Positions 53,444 to 63,021 are shown, counted from the first letter of the stretch. The stretch: 64,000 nt of DNA from Desulfosporosinus acididurans (GCF_001029285.1 NZ_LDZY01000007.1:220233-284232); one strand, 5' to 3'. A program made the numbers and translations. Notes: a model not told the origin generated them from the letters alone.

Positions 53444-53860
53444 ATGAATGATATTACAAAAAATTTAATTGATGCAGGCTTAGTTGGTGCTGAAGTAAGA
53501 AGTGCCTTAGAAGAATTAAAAGAGGATGATATGTACTCCCTTGACCGTGATTATGATTGCAGCATAGATTCTGATGAGCCAGTTTATCATAATCCAGAGT
53601 ATAATGTGCCATTGGATATTTACTACATTCCCGAAGCGTTGGAATATCACTTTGATAAACTAAAATGGGAATTAGGCAGAAAAGTAGGGGGAGAACCTTT
53701 GTCTCCTGAGGGCATTGAGAAAGAGGACATTGAAGAGGCAGAAATGGTTTTTTCTAGACTCCGAACTAAAGCCTTTGAAAAAAAGAAACGGATACGTGAA
53801 CAGGAAATTATCGATGAACTTGTAAAGTTATTACCGTTATACAACATTAAAAGCAATTGA
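53444..53860 (+). CDS. Hypothetical protein, 138 aa
   Basis: The ATG at 53444 follows TGGAGGTAGG. It reads MNDITKNLIDAGLVGAEVR and is rich in Asp and Glu in the middle, with a Lys/Arg/Glu coiled-coil-like end (RTKAFEKKKRIREQEIIDEL). It lies 26 bases after the duplicated-domain gene and is probably co-transcribed. Family not recognised. Confidence 0.7.
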   Translation: MNDITKNLIDAGLVGAEVRSALEELKEDDMYSLDRDYDCSIDSDEPVYHNPEYNVPLDIYYIPEALEYHFDKLKWELGRKVGGEPLSPEGIEKEDIEEAEMVFSRLRTKAFEKKKRIREQEIIDELVKLLPLYNIKSN

Positions 53861-53874
53861 ACTTTTGGGGGTAA

Positions 53875-54128
53875 TTGAATGGAAGAGGATGCTGTCTCTA
53901 TGCCATGATGGTAAAAAGATTATTAACCGGAGGAACCCCAGACGAAGCTTATCAATATGTTCAGAGAACTGCCCATGAGCTCTTTAAAGAGACAATAATG
54001 AATGATGAGTTAATTCATTACGATCGTATTCTAAATGGTATACTGCCGCAGCTTCAAGAGGACGAGATTAGCTCGAGTGGATATGTAGTTCACACGTATA
54101 TTACACAAAGTGTTTTCTATGGAGGCAA
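53875..54128 (+). pseudogene. ADP-ribosylglycohydrolase fragment
   Basis: LLTGGTPDEAYQYVQRTAHE and GILPQLQEDEISSSGYVVHT match the middle of DraG-type ADP-ribosylglycohydrolases (S-S-G-Y-V-V-H-T is conserved there). The metal-binding N- and C-terminal parts are absent. The frame runs straight into a recombinase A fragment at about 54129, so the gene has been cut at that point. Confidence 0.65.
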
Positions 54129-54713
54129 ACAAAGGCATATAGATAATTGCGGGACGGTAGCGGAGTCGGTTTGCTGGATTTGCAACACCATATAATAGGA
54201 AGAAAAATTTCGTGTGATGTTGGGAGGATTAAAGAAGAGACAATTAAATGCCTGTTTGTAAGGATGTTTAACCAGCTTTATAGTAACCGGGCCAAGATGC
54301 TAGAAGAGTATAAGGTTCGACTTGAACGAGAAAAGTTAACTGACTTAGATAATGAGCGCATCGCGAAGTTAGATGAGGAAATTGGGAAACTTATTAAACA
54401 AGAACGGGCGCTATTTTTAATAGAAGAAAAGGGCTATGCAGACCACAATTTGGTGAAAGCTGAACACGAAAATCTCGTGGTCAGATTAACTGGGCTTCAA
54501 ACGGAACGATCTGATTGGATGGCTGAAACCATACTTGAGGCCCAATGTGGTAACCTCACAGAATTTAACGATGATTTGTATCGGAAGATAGTCGAAAAAA
54601 TAGTGGTCAAAGAGCGAACCAAATTAATATTCCAATTAAAAAATGGCCTTGCTTTTGAGGAAACATACACCTTGAAGCGAGGCCACGATATTTTTAGGGA
54701 GGTTTTTTTATAA
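54129..54713 (+). pseudogene. Recombinase A copy 3, C-terminal part
   Basis: It begins at RHIDNCGTVAESVCWICN in the zinc ribbon, with a frameshift near 54190 before HIIGRKISCDVGRIK. An in-frame deletion joins WMAE to TILEAQ. The stop after RGHDIF is lost, so the frame continues REVFL up to the start of B. Not functional. Confidence 0.88.
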
Positions 54714-55110
54714 TGGCAACAGTAACAGTGATTCCAGCAAAATCGATGCAAGAGTTAAAGGGTTTAGAGGCTACCGCAAAACTTAGAGTTTGTGCTTATG
54801 CTCGGGTTTCAACAGATAATGAGGAACAAATTTCCAGCTATCAGGCGCAGGTTGAGCATTACACCTCTTATATCCAGAACAATCCAGCTTGGGAATTTGT
54901 AGATATTTTCTCGGACGAAGGAATCAGCGGTACGAACACCAAGAAACGTGAGGGTTTCAATCGCATGATAGAGGAATGTATGGCTGGCAAGATCGATATG
55001 GTGATTACCAAGTCAATTAGTAGATTTGCTCGCAATACTCTCGACACTTTGAAATATGTACGTCAACTCAAGGAGAAGGGAGTGGCTATTTATTTGGATG
55101 TAATTCCCTA
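54713..55110 (+). pseudogene. Recombinase B copy 3, N-terminal part, fused downstream
   Basis: [17 protein letters not shown] through [20 protein letters not shown] to KEKGVAI is the B resolvase domain with the catalytic Ser. At about 55090 the frame passes without a stop into an LTA-synthase-like sequence and ends at 55297, giving a chimeric ORF of 194 residues. The recombinase domain and zinc ribbon are missing. Confidence 0.88.
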
Positions 55111-55808
55111 TGCTCAATATATGATCAGGCCGATCGAGGCACTACCGAGCATACTCCACAGACAAGGGTATGCTACTTCAGCCATTCACACTTATGACAA
55201 CTGGTTTTATAATCGAAACAATGTGTATAAAGAAATGGGCTTTGATAAATTTATCAGTAAGGAGTTCTTTGACAGGCCTGAATACAAAGGACAATAATTC
55301 GAGATACAGAGCTAACTCAGAAAATTCTTGACGAAGTCAAAGAAACTCAGAAACCAGATTTTTTTTATGCTATTTCCATGGAGAACCACGGTCCTTATTC
55401 CAGTGTTGAGAATCCTCAAAACACCATTAAGGTTAAGGACAGTCATTTAAGCCCAGATTCTCAGGCCTTGCTGAATAATTCCTGTAATACAATTGCAGAT
55501 GTTGATCAATCGCTCAAGCAACTCATTGAGGGTTTAAAACAGATAAAACAACCGACAGAAGTAATTTTTATGGTGATCACCTTCCAATGTTGGGGGACAA
55601 CTATAGCGTCTATCGAGAAGCGGGATTTATTAAAGGTGATAACTCGTATCAAGATTATTTTACGCTGCACAGTGTTCCCTTTGTAACCTGGAATAACTTT
55701 TCGACGACCAAACTAAACCTGAGGCTGTCGGCCAACTATATGGGAACGTTCGCTTTACAACTTGCCCGGAAATCTGGAAGCCCCATGACAGATTTTCTTT
55801 CAGCATAA
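55091..55808 (+). pseudogene. LTA-synthase-like sulfatase, 5'-truncated and frameshifted
   Basis: [20 protein letters not shown] and [19 protein letters not shown], then FFYAISMENHGPYSS, and in another frame DNYSVYREAGFIKGDNSYQD and HSVPFVTWNNFS, match the extracellular sulfatase domain of LtaS-type enzymes. Two frameshifts (near 55297 and 55570; the second hits the GDHLPMLG motif) and loss of the membrane part and catalytic Thr region make it non-functional. The recombinase B copy is joined to its 5' side. Confidence 0.85.
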
Positions 55809-56094
55809 GCGTTGGTCAAGGCTTCACTTGTGTTTGCTCCAACGATGCCATCGACACTTAAAGAGTTTGCTCTTTGAAAATCAACAACTCCCGCTTTGGT
55901 TTTTGCACCGAAGATACCGTCAGGACTACCAACATTATCACCCAGGTAGTTCAGTTCGGTTTGCACCTGAGTGACCTCAGGGCCAGTCGAGTCGACTTCT
56001 AATAAGTATTGCCTGTGGATGCTTGTGCAGTTTGAGCGAAGCCGAAAACGAAAAAGGTTGCAAGAAATAATAGGGCCGACAAACTCCTTTTCAT
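55800..56094 (-). pseudogene. Secreted peptidoglycan-binding protein, frameshifted
   Basis: The ATG at 56094 follows AAGGAG and gives a signal peptide (MKRSLSALLFLATFFVFGFA, then QTAQA). A stop follows soon. A second frame continues with STGPEVTQVQTELNYLG and DGIFGAKTKAGVVDFQRANS, a PG_binding_1 domain. One base is missing near 56010. The C-terminal end is lost where the LTA-synthase remnant begins. Not functional as it stands. Confidence 0.78.
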
Positions 56095-56524
56095 AAAGCA
56101 ACTCCTTCATATTTAGTTCGAAACTTGTATGTGATTAGTTTCATTATATATAAGAAGAATGGACAAACTATAAAGGAAATGTATCCTTAACATTAATATT
56201 TTTATAAGAAATTGTTAAAGAAGGATAGGATTCAATCATTAAAAAATGCAATTCTATTTCTTGAAACTTAACAAAGATATGTGTCAAAACTGGACTTTGC
56301 TTAAAAATATAATGAAAATAAATTAATTGTGAGTTTATTAAATTTAAACTATAAACATTTAATTGTAAATAGAAACTGATGACAATTTTTCCAGTAAATC
56401 AAATAATGTTTGGTTATTAAATTCATAATTTCTTCACACATTCCTGTTTTGGTTGTGTTAATATTGCACTTGTCGTTGAAAATACTTCGAAAAAATCTCA
56501 GTAAAAAACAGGAGTGTGCAAGTT
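56095..56524. other. Promoter region of the efflux operon
   Basis: 430 bases of A/T-rich sequence without a gene. It must hold the promoter of the efflux operon and perhaps that of the peptidoglycan-binding gene; I could not fix the boxes with confidence. Confidence 0.4.
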
Positions 56525-57757
56525 ATGAAAAGAAGACGAATTGATTGGGTTATCTCAGGTGTCCTAATTGTAGCTGTAGCACTAGTTGGTGGAAATATAC
56601 TCTATAACACCCAAAATGCTAAAGCAGATACACCAAGTTATATTACAGGAACAGTAAGAATGGGTACTGTCGAGAAATCAGTCAGTGCATCAGGAACGAT
56701 TCAACCGCTCAATCAATACGATTTATCTTCAGGCAGCGGAGGGAAAATTACCGAGATTGATGTTAAAGTCGGCGATTCGGTGAAGGCCGGTCAACAATTA
56801 GCGAAGCTTGATCCAAGTCAGGCTCAAGAACAGCTCGACACAGCGCAAGCAAACCTAATCCAAGCCCAAGCAAAAGTTGATCAAGCCGGATCCAACAGCG
56901 CTAATCTAGAAGCTGCTCAGCTTCAACTTTCTTCAGCCCAAATCGCTTATGATTCCGCAGAGACTGCTCTTGCGGATACTATTATCAAGGCACCTGCCGC
57001 TGGCATAATTACCGCTGTCAATGGTCAGGTTGGCTCAGGTTCATCAAGTGGAACTTCATCAAGTAGTCAATCCTCTTCAAATAGTACAGGAAGCCAAGGA
57101 AACAGCGCTTTGATCTCTATGATAGGTACTTCTGACACGATGCAAGTGGTCGTTCCTGTCAATCAAGTGGACATTGGCAAAGTCAGTGTCGGGCAAGCGG
57201 CCAATATCACCTTGGATGCCTATCAGGGACAGACTTTTTCAGGAAAAGTGACTCAAGTGAGCCCAACGGGCACATCGCAAAGCGGTGTAACCACCTTCAA
57301 CGTAACGATTAATGTTACCAATAAAGATAATGAAATGAAATCTGGAATGAGTGCTAACGTAACGATCATTATTGCTCAAAAACAAAACGTTCTCACGATA
57401 CCAAGTTCGGCAGTTCATACCAAGGGTTCTAATGAAACCGTTTCCTTGCTGAAAACTGGTTCCACGGTACCGGTTACTCAAACCATCCAAACTGGGTTAG
57501 ACGATGGCAAGAATGTCGAAGTTGTTCAAGGACTCCAAGCGGGCGATAAAATCGTGCTAGGAATCCGAAGCACGAGCTCGCCAACGAAATCCCAAACCTC
57601 ACAATCGGGGAATTCCCTAAATAAAGCCTTAGGCGGAAGCACTGGCAATTTCGGCGGCTACGGCGGAGGCATGGGAGGCTATGGCGGCGGTGCCGGAGGA
57701 GGCCGAGGAGGATATTCAGGCGGCAATGGCGGTTCATCGAGCAGAACTCAAGGTTAG
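56525..57757 (+). CDS. MacA-like membrane-fusion/adaptor protein
   Basis: A 410-residue HlyD/RND-type adaptor. An N-terminal helix (VISGVLIVAVALVGGNILY) anchors it. Then come a biotinyl-lipoyl-like domain (SGGKITEIDVKVGDSVKAGQ), a coiled-coil hairpin rich in Gln/Ala (about residues 95-145), the second lipoyl half (ADTIIKAPAAGIITAVNGQV) and beta-barrel domains. The last 40 residues are Gly-rich (GGYGGGMGGYGGG). The ATG at 56525 follows CAGGAG at 11 bases. It works with the ATPase and permease downstream to export peptides or drugs from the cell. Confidence 0.93.
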   Translation: MKRRRIDWVISGVLIVAVALVGGNILYNTQNAKADTPSYITGTVRMGTVEKSVSASGTIQPLNQYDLSSGSGGKITEIDVKVGDSVKAGQQLAKLDPSQAQEQLDTAQANLIQAQAKVDQAGSNSANLEAAQLQLSSAQIAYDSAETALADTIIKAPAAGIITAVNGQVGSGSSSGTSSSSQSSSNSTGSQGNSALISMIGTSDTMQVVVPVNQVDIGKVSVGQAANITLDAYQGQTFSGKVTQVSPTGTSQSGVTTFNVTINVTNKDNEMKSGMSANVTIIIAQKQNVLTIPSSAVHTKGSNETVSLLKTGSTVPVTQTIQTGLDDGKNVEVVQGLQAGDKIVLGIRSTSSPTKSQTSQSGNSLNKALGGSTGNFGGYGGGMGGYGGGAGGGRGGYSGGNGGSSSRTQG

Positions 57758-57772
57758 AAAGCAGGTGATTGA

Positions 57773-58516
57773 ATGATTATCCTTAAAGATATATTAAAAA
57801 TTTATAAAACGGGAGATGTCGAACTAAGAGCACTGTCGGGGATTAATTTAAAGATAGAGGACGGAGAATTTGTGGCCATCATGGGGCCCTCCGGTTCCGG
57901 TAAATCGACGATGATGAACATTCTCGGTTGTTTAGATACCGTGACCTCGGGAGAGTATTTGTTAGATGACTTAAATATCAACCATGCCCGTGAGGATGAA
58001 CTAGCCGAAATTCGCAATCAAAAGATCGGCTTCGTTTTCCAGAGCTTTAACCTTTTATCCCGAACGACGGCGTTAGAAAATGTTGAATTGCCCATGCTTT
58101 ATAACGGGATTGGTGCTCGGGAAAGACGGATCAGAGCCACCAATGCTCTGACTGCAGTAGGACTCTCTTCACGGCTTCACCATAAGCCCAATGAATTGTC
58201 CGGGGGGCAACAGCAGAGGGTTGCTATTGCCCGCTCCCTTGTGAATAATCCTGTAATTTTAATGGCGGATGAACCGACTGGAAATCTTGACAGCAAATCA
58301 AGTATAGAGGTTATGAATATCTTTCAGCAATTGAATACTCTGGGAATTACCATAGTCCTGGTTACTCACGAACCGGATATAGCTCAATACAGCAAGCGGA
58401 TTATTCATTTCAAAGATGGCTCTATTGATCGGGATGAGATTGTTAAAAATAGAAGTATCGCCGAAGGCGAACCTTTAAATTTGAACATTAATTGGCGATC
58501 GGAGGTGGCCAGCTGA
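57773..58516 (+). CDS. MacB-type ABC transporter ATPase
   Basis: A 247-residue ATPase with Walker A (GPSGSGKST), Q loop (FVFQSFNLL), the signature LSGGQQQRVAIARS, Walker B (ILMADEPTGNLD) and the His switch (VTHE). It belongs to the LolD/MacB group. The ATG at 57773 is 15 bases after the adaptor gene. Its stop overlaps the permease start (TGATG). A C-terminal extension of about 25 residues is unremarkable. Confidence 0.96.
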   Translation: MIILKDILKIYKTGDVELRALSGINLKIEDGEFVAIMGPSGSGKSTMMNILGCLDTVTSGEYLLDDLNINHAREDELAEIRNQKIGFVFQSFNLLSRTTALENVELPMLYNGIGARERRIRATNALTAVGLSSRLHHKPNELSGGQQQRVAIARSLVNNPVILMADEPTGNLDSKSSIEVMNIFQQLNTLGITIVLVTHEPDIAQYSKRIIHFKDGSIDRDEIVKNRSIAEGEPLNLNINWRSEVAS

Positions 58517-59736
58517 TGAATTTTCTGGAAAATATCAGGATTGCATTGCGTGGCCTGAGATCGAATAAACTTCGTTCAGTTCTTACGATGTTGGGAATCA
58601 TCATTGGAGTGGGTGCCGTGATTATTATGGTCTCCATTGGTCAAGGCGCCAAGGCATCGGTAGCAGGTCAGATCCAAGGATTGGGGTCGAATTTACTCAT
58701 TGTAACACCGGGTCAGTCCAACACAGCTGGCGTCAAAGGCGGCATGGGAAGTTTAAACAATATGACCATGGATGATGTCAATGCCATTAAAAGCAGCGCT
58801 GATGCCGTGGCAAGTGTTGCCCCCACAACCAGTAAACAGGCACAGGTGGTTTATGGAAGTGAGAACACGAGCACACAGGTTGTAGGAACAACCCCTTCCT
58901 ATGCAGATGTCCGTAATCAGCAAGCAAGTATTGGACGATTCTTTACCGATCAAGAAAACCAAGATAATGCTCAGGTAGCAGTGATTGGTACGACGGTAGT
59001 ACAAGATTTAACGGGTAATCCCAATACCAACATGGTTGGACAAACCATTAATATAAATCAAGTCCCTTTCCAAGTCATTGGAATCTTGCAAAGCAAAGGG
59101 TCGAGCGGAGCGAGCAATAATGATGACCAAATTGTGGTGCCGATCTCTTCGGCTGAGACAAGGCTCATCGGCTCAGATAGTATTCGCACAATTTATGTAG
59201 AAGCAAAAAGCTCTGATTTAATGGATACGGCTAGCGGCGAGATTACCCAAATTTTGCGCCAACAGCATGGCCTGAGCTTCAACGCAACCAATGACTTTAC
59301 GGTAACGAGTCAAACGGATATCTTGTCAACCGCCGAAGGTGTATCCCAATCCTTGACTCTCTTACTCAGTGGAGTTGCGGCAATTTCCCTCTTAGTCGGG
59401 GGAATAGGAATCATGAACATCATGTTGGTTTCTGTGACAGAGCGAACGCGCGAAATAGGAATTCGCAAAGCCATCGGTGCCAAACGAAAAACGATTATGC
59501 TTCAGTTCTTAATAGAAGCGGTGATTATAAGTATGCTCGGCGGTGTTCTAGGAATTCTGTTTGGATCCGGAGGTTCATCCTTACTCAACAAATTTGCGGG
59601 AATAACAACTCAAATCTCAACATCTCCGATCATTATGGCCTTTGCTTTCTCGTTTGCTATTGGGATAATTTTCGGAGTATTTCCTGCTCGAAAGGCTGCA
59701 AAATTACACCCAATTGATGCTCTGCGTTATGAATAG
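58516..59736 (+). CDS. MacB-type ABC transporter permease
   Basis: A 406-residue permease. An N-terminal helix (LTMLGIIIGVGAVIIMVSIG) is followed by a large extracellular MacB_PCD domain, then three C-terminal helices in the FtsX domain (MNIMLVSVTERTREIGIRKA is the conserved cytoplasmic loop). The ATG at 58516 overlaps the ATPase stop (TGATG) and follows GGAGGTGG. With the adaptor it forms a complete MacAB-like export system as found in Gram-positive bacteria. Confidence 0.95.
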   Translation: MNFLENIRIALRGLRSNKLRSVLTMLGIIIGVGAVIIMVSIGQGAKASVAGQIQGLGSNLLIVTPGQSNTAGVKGGMGSLNNMTMDDVNAIKSSADAVASVAPTTSKQAQVVYGSENTSTQVVGTTPSYADVRNQQASIGRFFTDQENQDNAQVAVIGTTVVQDLTGNPNTNMVGQTININQVPFQVIGILQSKGSSGASNNDDQIVVPISSAETRLIGSDSIRTIYVEAKSSDLMDTASGEITQILRQQHGLSFNATNDFTVTSQTDILSTAEGVSQSLTLLLSGVAAISLLVGGIGIMNIMLVSVTERTREIGIRKAIGAKRKTIMLQFLIEAVIISMLGGVLGILFGSGGSSLLNKFAGITTQISTSPIIMAFAFSFAIGIIFGVFPARKAAKLHPIDALRYE

Positions 59737-59779
59737 CTAAGAAGCGAAAGTGGAAACGATTGATAATATATCATGGACT

Positions 59780-59820
59780 AAGAAATAAGAATTAAGAATT
59801 AAGAATTAAGAATTAAGAAT
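59780..59820. repeat. Short tandem repeat (AATTAAG)n
   Basis: About five units of AATTAAG in a row just after the efflux operon, with a hairpin (about 59819-59868) following. Probably an intergenic microsatellite. 59821-60061 shows no gene. Confidence 0.7.
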
Positions 59821-60061
59821 CCCTCTGTACGTGATGGACAGAAAAGTACATCTAACGTGCAGGGGGATTGGTTATCGGCTAGAAAAATCTTTGCAGCCAA
59901 GTATCTCTTGTTTAAGAATACCTATCCATAGGTTTACCAATAATACGGCAGTTCCTATTACCATTCGTACGATAGTTCTGGCTGGTCTATGAACTATTCG
60001 AATTTAAGGAAAAGCAACTGGCAAGAGTGTCCAAATTAAACCACAGATCTTAAAAGTTATA

Positions 60062-60297
60062 CAAAATCATTAGAGCGCGTTGGGATATAGAGAACTCAAT
60101 CTTTAACAACCTTAAGAGTGAATATGGCTTAGAGCATTGTTTTGTGCGTGGTGGGAATGCCGTAGAAGCAGTGCTCAATTTAATCTTTATTGCATCAAAT
60201 CTCGTGCAGTTAAATTAAGTAAATAATGTTGATATAATACATAATGAGTCAATTCCTTAGCAATGATCGGTAGAAATCAAGTGGAAGCTAAATTGCT
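60062..60297 (+). mobile_element. IS remnant: transposase tail and right end
   Basis: Encodes IIRARWDIENSIFNNLKSEY and GGNAVEAVLNLIFIASN as in the IS at 48934, then, after a deletion of about 170 bases, the right-end sequence up to GCTAAATTGCT (60287-60297). It stops 5 bases before the end of the TauE gene. Confidence 0.85.
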
Positions 60298-60302
60298 CAT
60301 CA

Positions 60303-61058
60303 TTAAGAAATAAAGGATTTTACTAGTAGTACTGTTCCTAATGCTGTAATAAGGAAAAACACGTATCGTTGAAATTTGGCCGTAGGAATATGTCGATGAA
60401 TCATCGTACCAACTATAGTTGCTGCAAGTATTGCTGGTAAAGAGAGTCCAAAAAGAGTAAACACGTCGCTAGTCCAAAATCCACCGATACCTTGTCCAGC
60501 AACAATTAGGGCCCCTGATATGAAAAAATAGGCCTGCATAGTACTCCGAAATTTATCAGGGTGCCATTTACGCAATGAACCGTAGATTGCCACTGGTACA
60601 CCATTGAAGTTGTATGCACTGCCAAATACGCCGGAGAAAAAACCAAATAATAGGCCCCACCGGCTATGAATTTTCATAGACAATGTATTCTGTAGTGCAA
60701 CTCGACTTTGGCGAATAGAGTAAATTCCGTAAGTGATAAGCACAGCACCAAGCAAGCCAGTGATGGCTTTCACCGGGACGAAGGTTACCATAAAAAGCCC
60801 AACTGGAATGCCAACAAGAGCAGCAAAAACAAGCGGGAGTAGCGATGTAGTGTCAATATGACGCCAGCCTGTAATAACTGCAAGCAAGGCGGCTGTTAGC
60901 CCGACAAACCCCATTAAGGATACGGCGGTGTGTAGACTAATTGGAAGTAGAGTGAGTAATGGCATACTTATAACTGCTTCACCAAAACCAAAAGTTGTTC
61001 TCGTTAAAGCACCAAGGAAGACTACGGAAATTACCGCTAATATGAGTAAAATAGACAT
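60303..61058 (-). CDS. TauE/SafE-family sulfite/anion exporter
   Basis: A 251-residue membrane protein with about eight hydrophobic helices. ALTRTTFGFGEAVISMPLL and FGFFSGVFGSAYNFNGVPVA are the two TauE signatures. These proteins export sulfite or organosulfur anions. The ATG at 61058 follows AGGGG. The IS right end abuts its 3' end, but the protein appears complete. Confidence 0.9.
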   Translation of the reverse strand: MSILLILAVISVVFLGALTRTTFGFGEAVISMPLLTLLPISLHTAVSLMGFVGLTAALLAVITGWRHIDTTSLLPLVFAALVGIPVGLFMVTFVPVKAITGLLGAVLITYGIYSIRQSRVALQNTLSMKIHSRWGLLFGFFSGVFGSAYNFNGVPVAIYGSLRKWHPDKFRSTMQAYFFISGALIVAGQGIGGFWTSDVFTLFGLSLPAILAATIVGTMIHRHIPTAKFQRYVFFLITALGTVLLVKSFIS

Positions 61059-61154
61059 GTAACCCCTCAATCTTAATATTCTTTAATCTATTTTACTCTA
61101 TTTATTCAAAACAAGTAAATAATCAGAAATAAACATCTTCTAGAAAATATCTCC

Positions 61155-61280
61155 TCGCCCACTAACACCCCAGCTACCTCCAGAAGAAATAGCCGCCGTA
61201 ATAAAGCCCAGTTACCAGTCAACCTACCGGACTCCTTCAATCCTGCAGGATGGATGTGGTTGCCTGGTGGGATAGGTCAT
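61155..61280. repeat. R module, isolated copy
   Basis: Core GACTCCTTCAATCCTGCAGG with left part CCAGCTACCTCCAGAAGAAATAG-like (shared with 24110 and 30250) and CTGGTGGGATAGG on the right. It lies 30 kb from the array and again directly precedes a small, damaged gene. Confidence 0.8.
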
Positions 61281-61338
61281 AAGGGAGTTGTAGGTAATGG
61301 GCAAAGCACAAAAGGCACAAATCGGAGGCTTATATTTT

Positions 61339-61697
61339 ATGACAACAACGGTTGATTATCAGAACCATATTATACAATTCAAGATTATAACTGGCCCAGA
61401 TAGACTTGAAGAAGTCAAACAACTTTTTTTAGAGTATTCTCAATCGCTCACTATAGATCTTACTTTCCAAGACTTCGAAACAGAATTCAACACTTTACCG
61501 GGAAAGTATGGTCCCCCTAATGGAGTTTTAATATTAGCTTTAGTTGATGGTAGAGAAGCAGGGTGTATTGCCCTTCGCAAGATTTATACATGAAATTTGG
61601 ATTTCACGATATTGAGCCTTACGTTTATAATCCAATTAAAGGGACTAGATTTATGGATTCCGGGGAAAGGACATGTTTGGTTAATGATATATCGTAG
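61339..61697 (+). pseudogene. GNAT acetyltransferase with internal deletion
   Basis: The N-terminal half (VKQLFLEYSQSLTIDLTFQD, then [16 protein letters not shown]) and the C-terminal tail ([16 protein letters not shown]) of a GNAT enzyme are present. The middle, with the acetyl-CoA site, is deleted and the frame changes at the junction near 61590. The ATG at 61339 follows GGAGG. Non-functional. Confidence 0.8.
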
Positions 61698-61761
61698 GCA
61701 GTATAAGAAAAATGTGAACTAACTTTGTTCCGAGTTAGCCATGGTATAGGTCACCTTATCA

Positions 61762-62265
61762 CTACTTCCTTGCATTATTAAACCATTCAATTGTTGCATG
61801 TTTCATTTCCTTCGGAAGTATTTTGTTATATACCTCATCATATAGCCAGGCCAATGTCTTATTACTTAAATATTTTCTCATTTCCTCTTCTGCTTCTGAC
61901 ATTACAACTTTTATCAAACAAGGACATTTGGTATATGTATCTGGTAAATTGTCTTTGTCTAATAATATATTATTTTGTCGAATTTCTGCACACTGAAAAA
62001 ATGGTTCACTTCCTTCTACTGCTTCAACAACATCCCAAAATGTTATTTCTTCTGCATTACGAGCTAGTGCATAACCACCTTTTACACCTGGTATAGATTT
62101 TATAATTCCTGACTTACTTAATTTTGCATATACTTTTGATAAATAAGTTTCCGAGATACCTTGAAATGTCGCTAAATCCCTTATTCCCACAGATTTACCT
62201 TCTTCTGCGTTTACCATGTATAATAAGCAATGTATTGCATATTCTACTCCTACTGAAAATTTCAT
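61762..62265 (-). CDS. Rrf2-family transcriptional regulator
   Basis: A 167-residue Rrf2 regulator. The winged helix reads GVEYAIHCLLYMVNAEEGKS and TYLSKVYAKLSKSGIIKS with GVKGGYALAR in the wing. Three Cys (CAEIRQ, CPC) in the C-terminal half could hold an iron-sulfur cluster, as in IscR/NsrR relatives. GGAGTAC lies before the ATG at 62265. It is divergent from a flavoprotein and a ferredoxin gene, the likely targets in a redox response. Confidence 0.9.
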   Translation of the reverse strand: MKFSVGVEYAIHCLLYMVNAEEGKSVGIRDLATFQGISETYLSKVYAKLSKSGIIKSIPGVKGGYALARNAEEITFWDVVEAVEGSEPFFQCAEIRQNNILLDKDNLPDTYTKCPCLIKVVMSEAEEEMRKYLSNKTLAWLYDEVYNKILPKEMKHATIEWFNNARK

Positions 62266-62357
62266 TTTTCGTACTCCTTTGATATATTATCTTTTCCTTT
62301 ATTGATAATAACCTCTCATACAGCATTAAATATATACTCTTTTATAAAATATTTCTA

Positions 62358-62384
62358 TTGACAAAAAGGGAATAAAATTATACT
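62358..62384 (+). promoter_or_regulatory. Probable promoter for the flavoprotein gene
   Basis: TTGACA (62358-62363) and TATACT (62379-62384) are separated by 15 bases, shorter than ideal. The region also holds a second TATACTCT upstream (about 62332). Binding by the Rrf2 protein here is likely from position. Confidence 0.45.
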
Positions 62385-62450
62385 CTCTTTATGGACAATA
62401 TTTATCGACGATAGTTGCTATCCATATTTTTGAGAAAGAGGGATTATGAA

Positions 62451-62822
62451 ATGTTTACAGAAAAATTTTTTGAAGTTCTAAATCATGAAGGTGTAGTTTC
62501 TATTGTAACCTGTTCAAATAATGAAGCTCATATCTCTAATACATGGAACAGTTATTTAATTATTGTAGAAGGAAATAAAATTTTAATTCCTGCAGCTGCT
62601 ATGATTAAAACAGAAGAAAATATTAATGCTAACCCTAAAGTTAAATTGACTCTTGGTAGTAAGGAAGTAATGGGCTACAAATATATGGGAACTGGATTTT
62701 CACTTGAAGGAACTGCCAAATTCCTAAAAGATGGAGATAACTTTAAGATGATGAAAGAAAAGTGTCCATTCCTTACAAGAACATTAGAAGTTACAGTTAC
62801 TTCTTGTAAACAAACATTATAA
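62451..62822 (+). CDS. Pyridoxamine-5'-phosphate-oxidase-like FMN-binding protein
   Basis: A 123-residue split-barrel protein. VVSIVTCSNNEAHISNTWNS and ILIPAAAMIKTEENINANPK are the family's FMN-binding strands, followed by GTGFSLEGTAKFL. Such proteins are flavin reductases or FMN-binding redox proteins. GAAAGAGGG precedes the ATG at 62451. The ferredoxin gene follows 22 bases downstream, and the Rrf2 gene is divergent. Confidence 0.85.
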   Translation: MFTEKFFEVLNHEGVVSIVTCSNNEAHISNTWNSYLIIVEGNKILIPAAAMIKTEENINANPKVKLTLGSKEVMGYKYMGTGFSLEGTAKFLKDGDNFKMMKEKCPFLTRTLEVTVTSCKQTL

Positions 62823-62844
62823 TTTTTTTGATGAGAAGAGAATT

Positions 62845-63021
62845 ATGCCTAGAAAAATTAATAAATTAGATTGTGTAGGTTGTGGAACTTGCCAACGAGT
62901 ATGCATTATTGGATGTATCACAGAAGAGAAAGATAGAAAGAGAACAATCAAGGAATCTGGTTGTGTTGACTGCGGTGCATGTCAACTTGCTTGTCCTAAA
63001 AAATGCATTTCAAGTAATTAA
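62845..63021 (+). CDS. 2[4Fe-4S] ferredoxin, 58 aa
   Basis: Two cluster motifs: CVGCGTCQRVC...C (residues 10-24) and CVDCGACQLACPKKC (40-54), each with C-x2-C-x2-C-x3-C. The ATG at 62845 follows GAGAAGAG. It is a small clostridial-type ferredoxin, probably the electron donor of the neighbouring FMN protein. Confidence 0.93.
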   Translation: MPRKINKLDCVGCGTCQRVCIIGCITEEKDRKRTIKESGCVDCGACQLACPKKCISSN

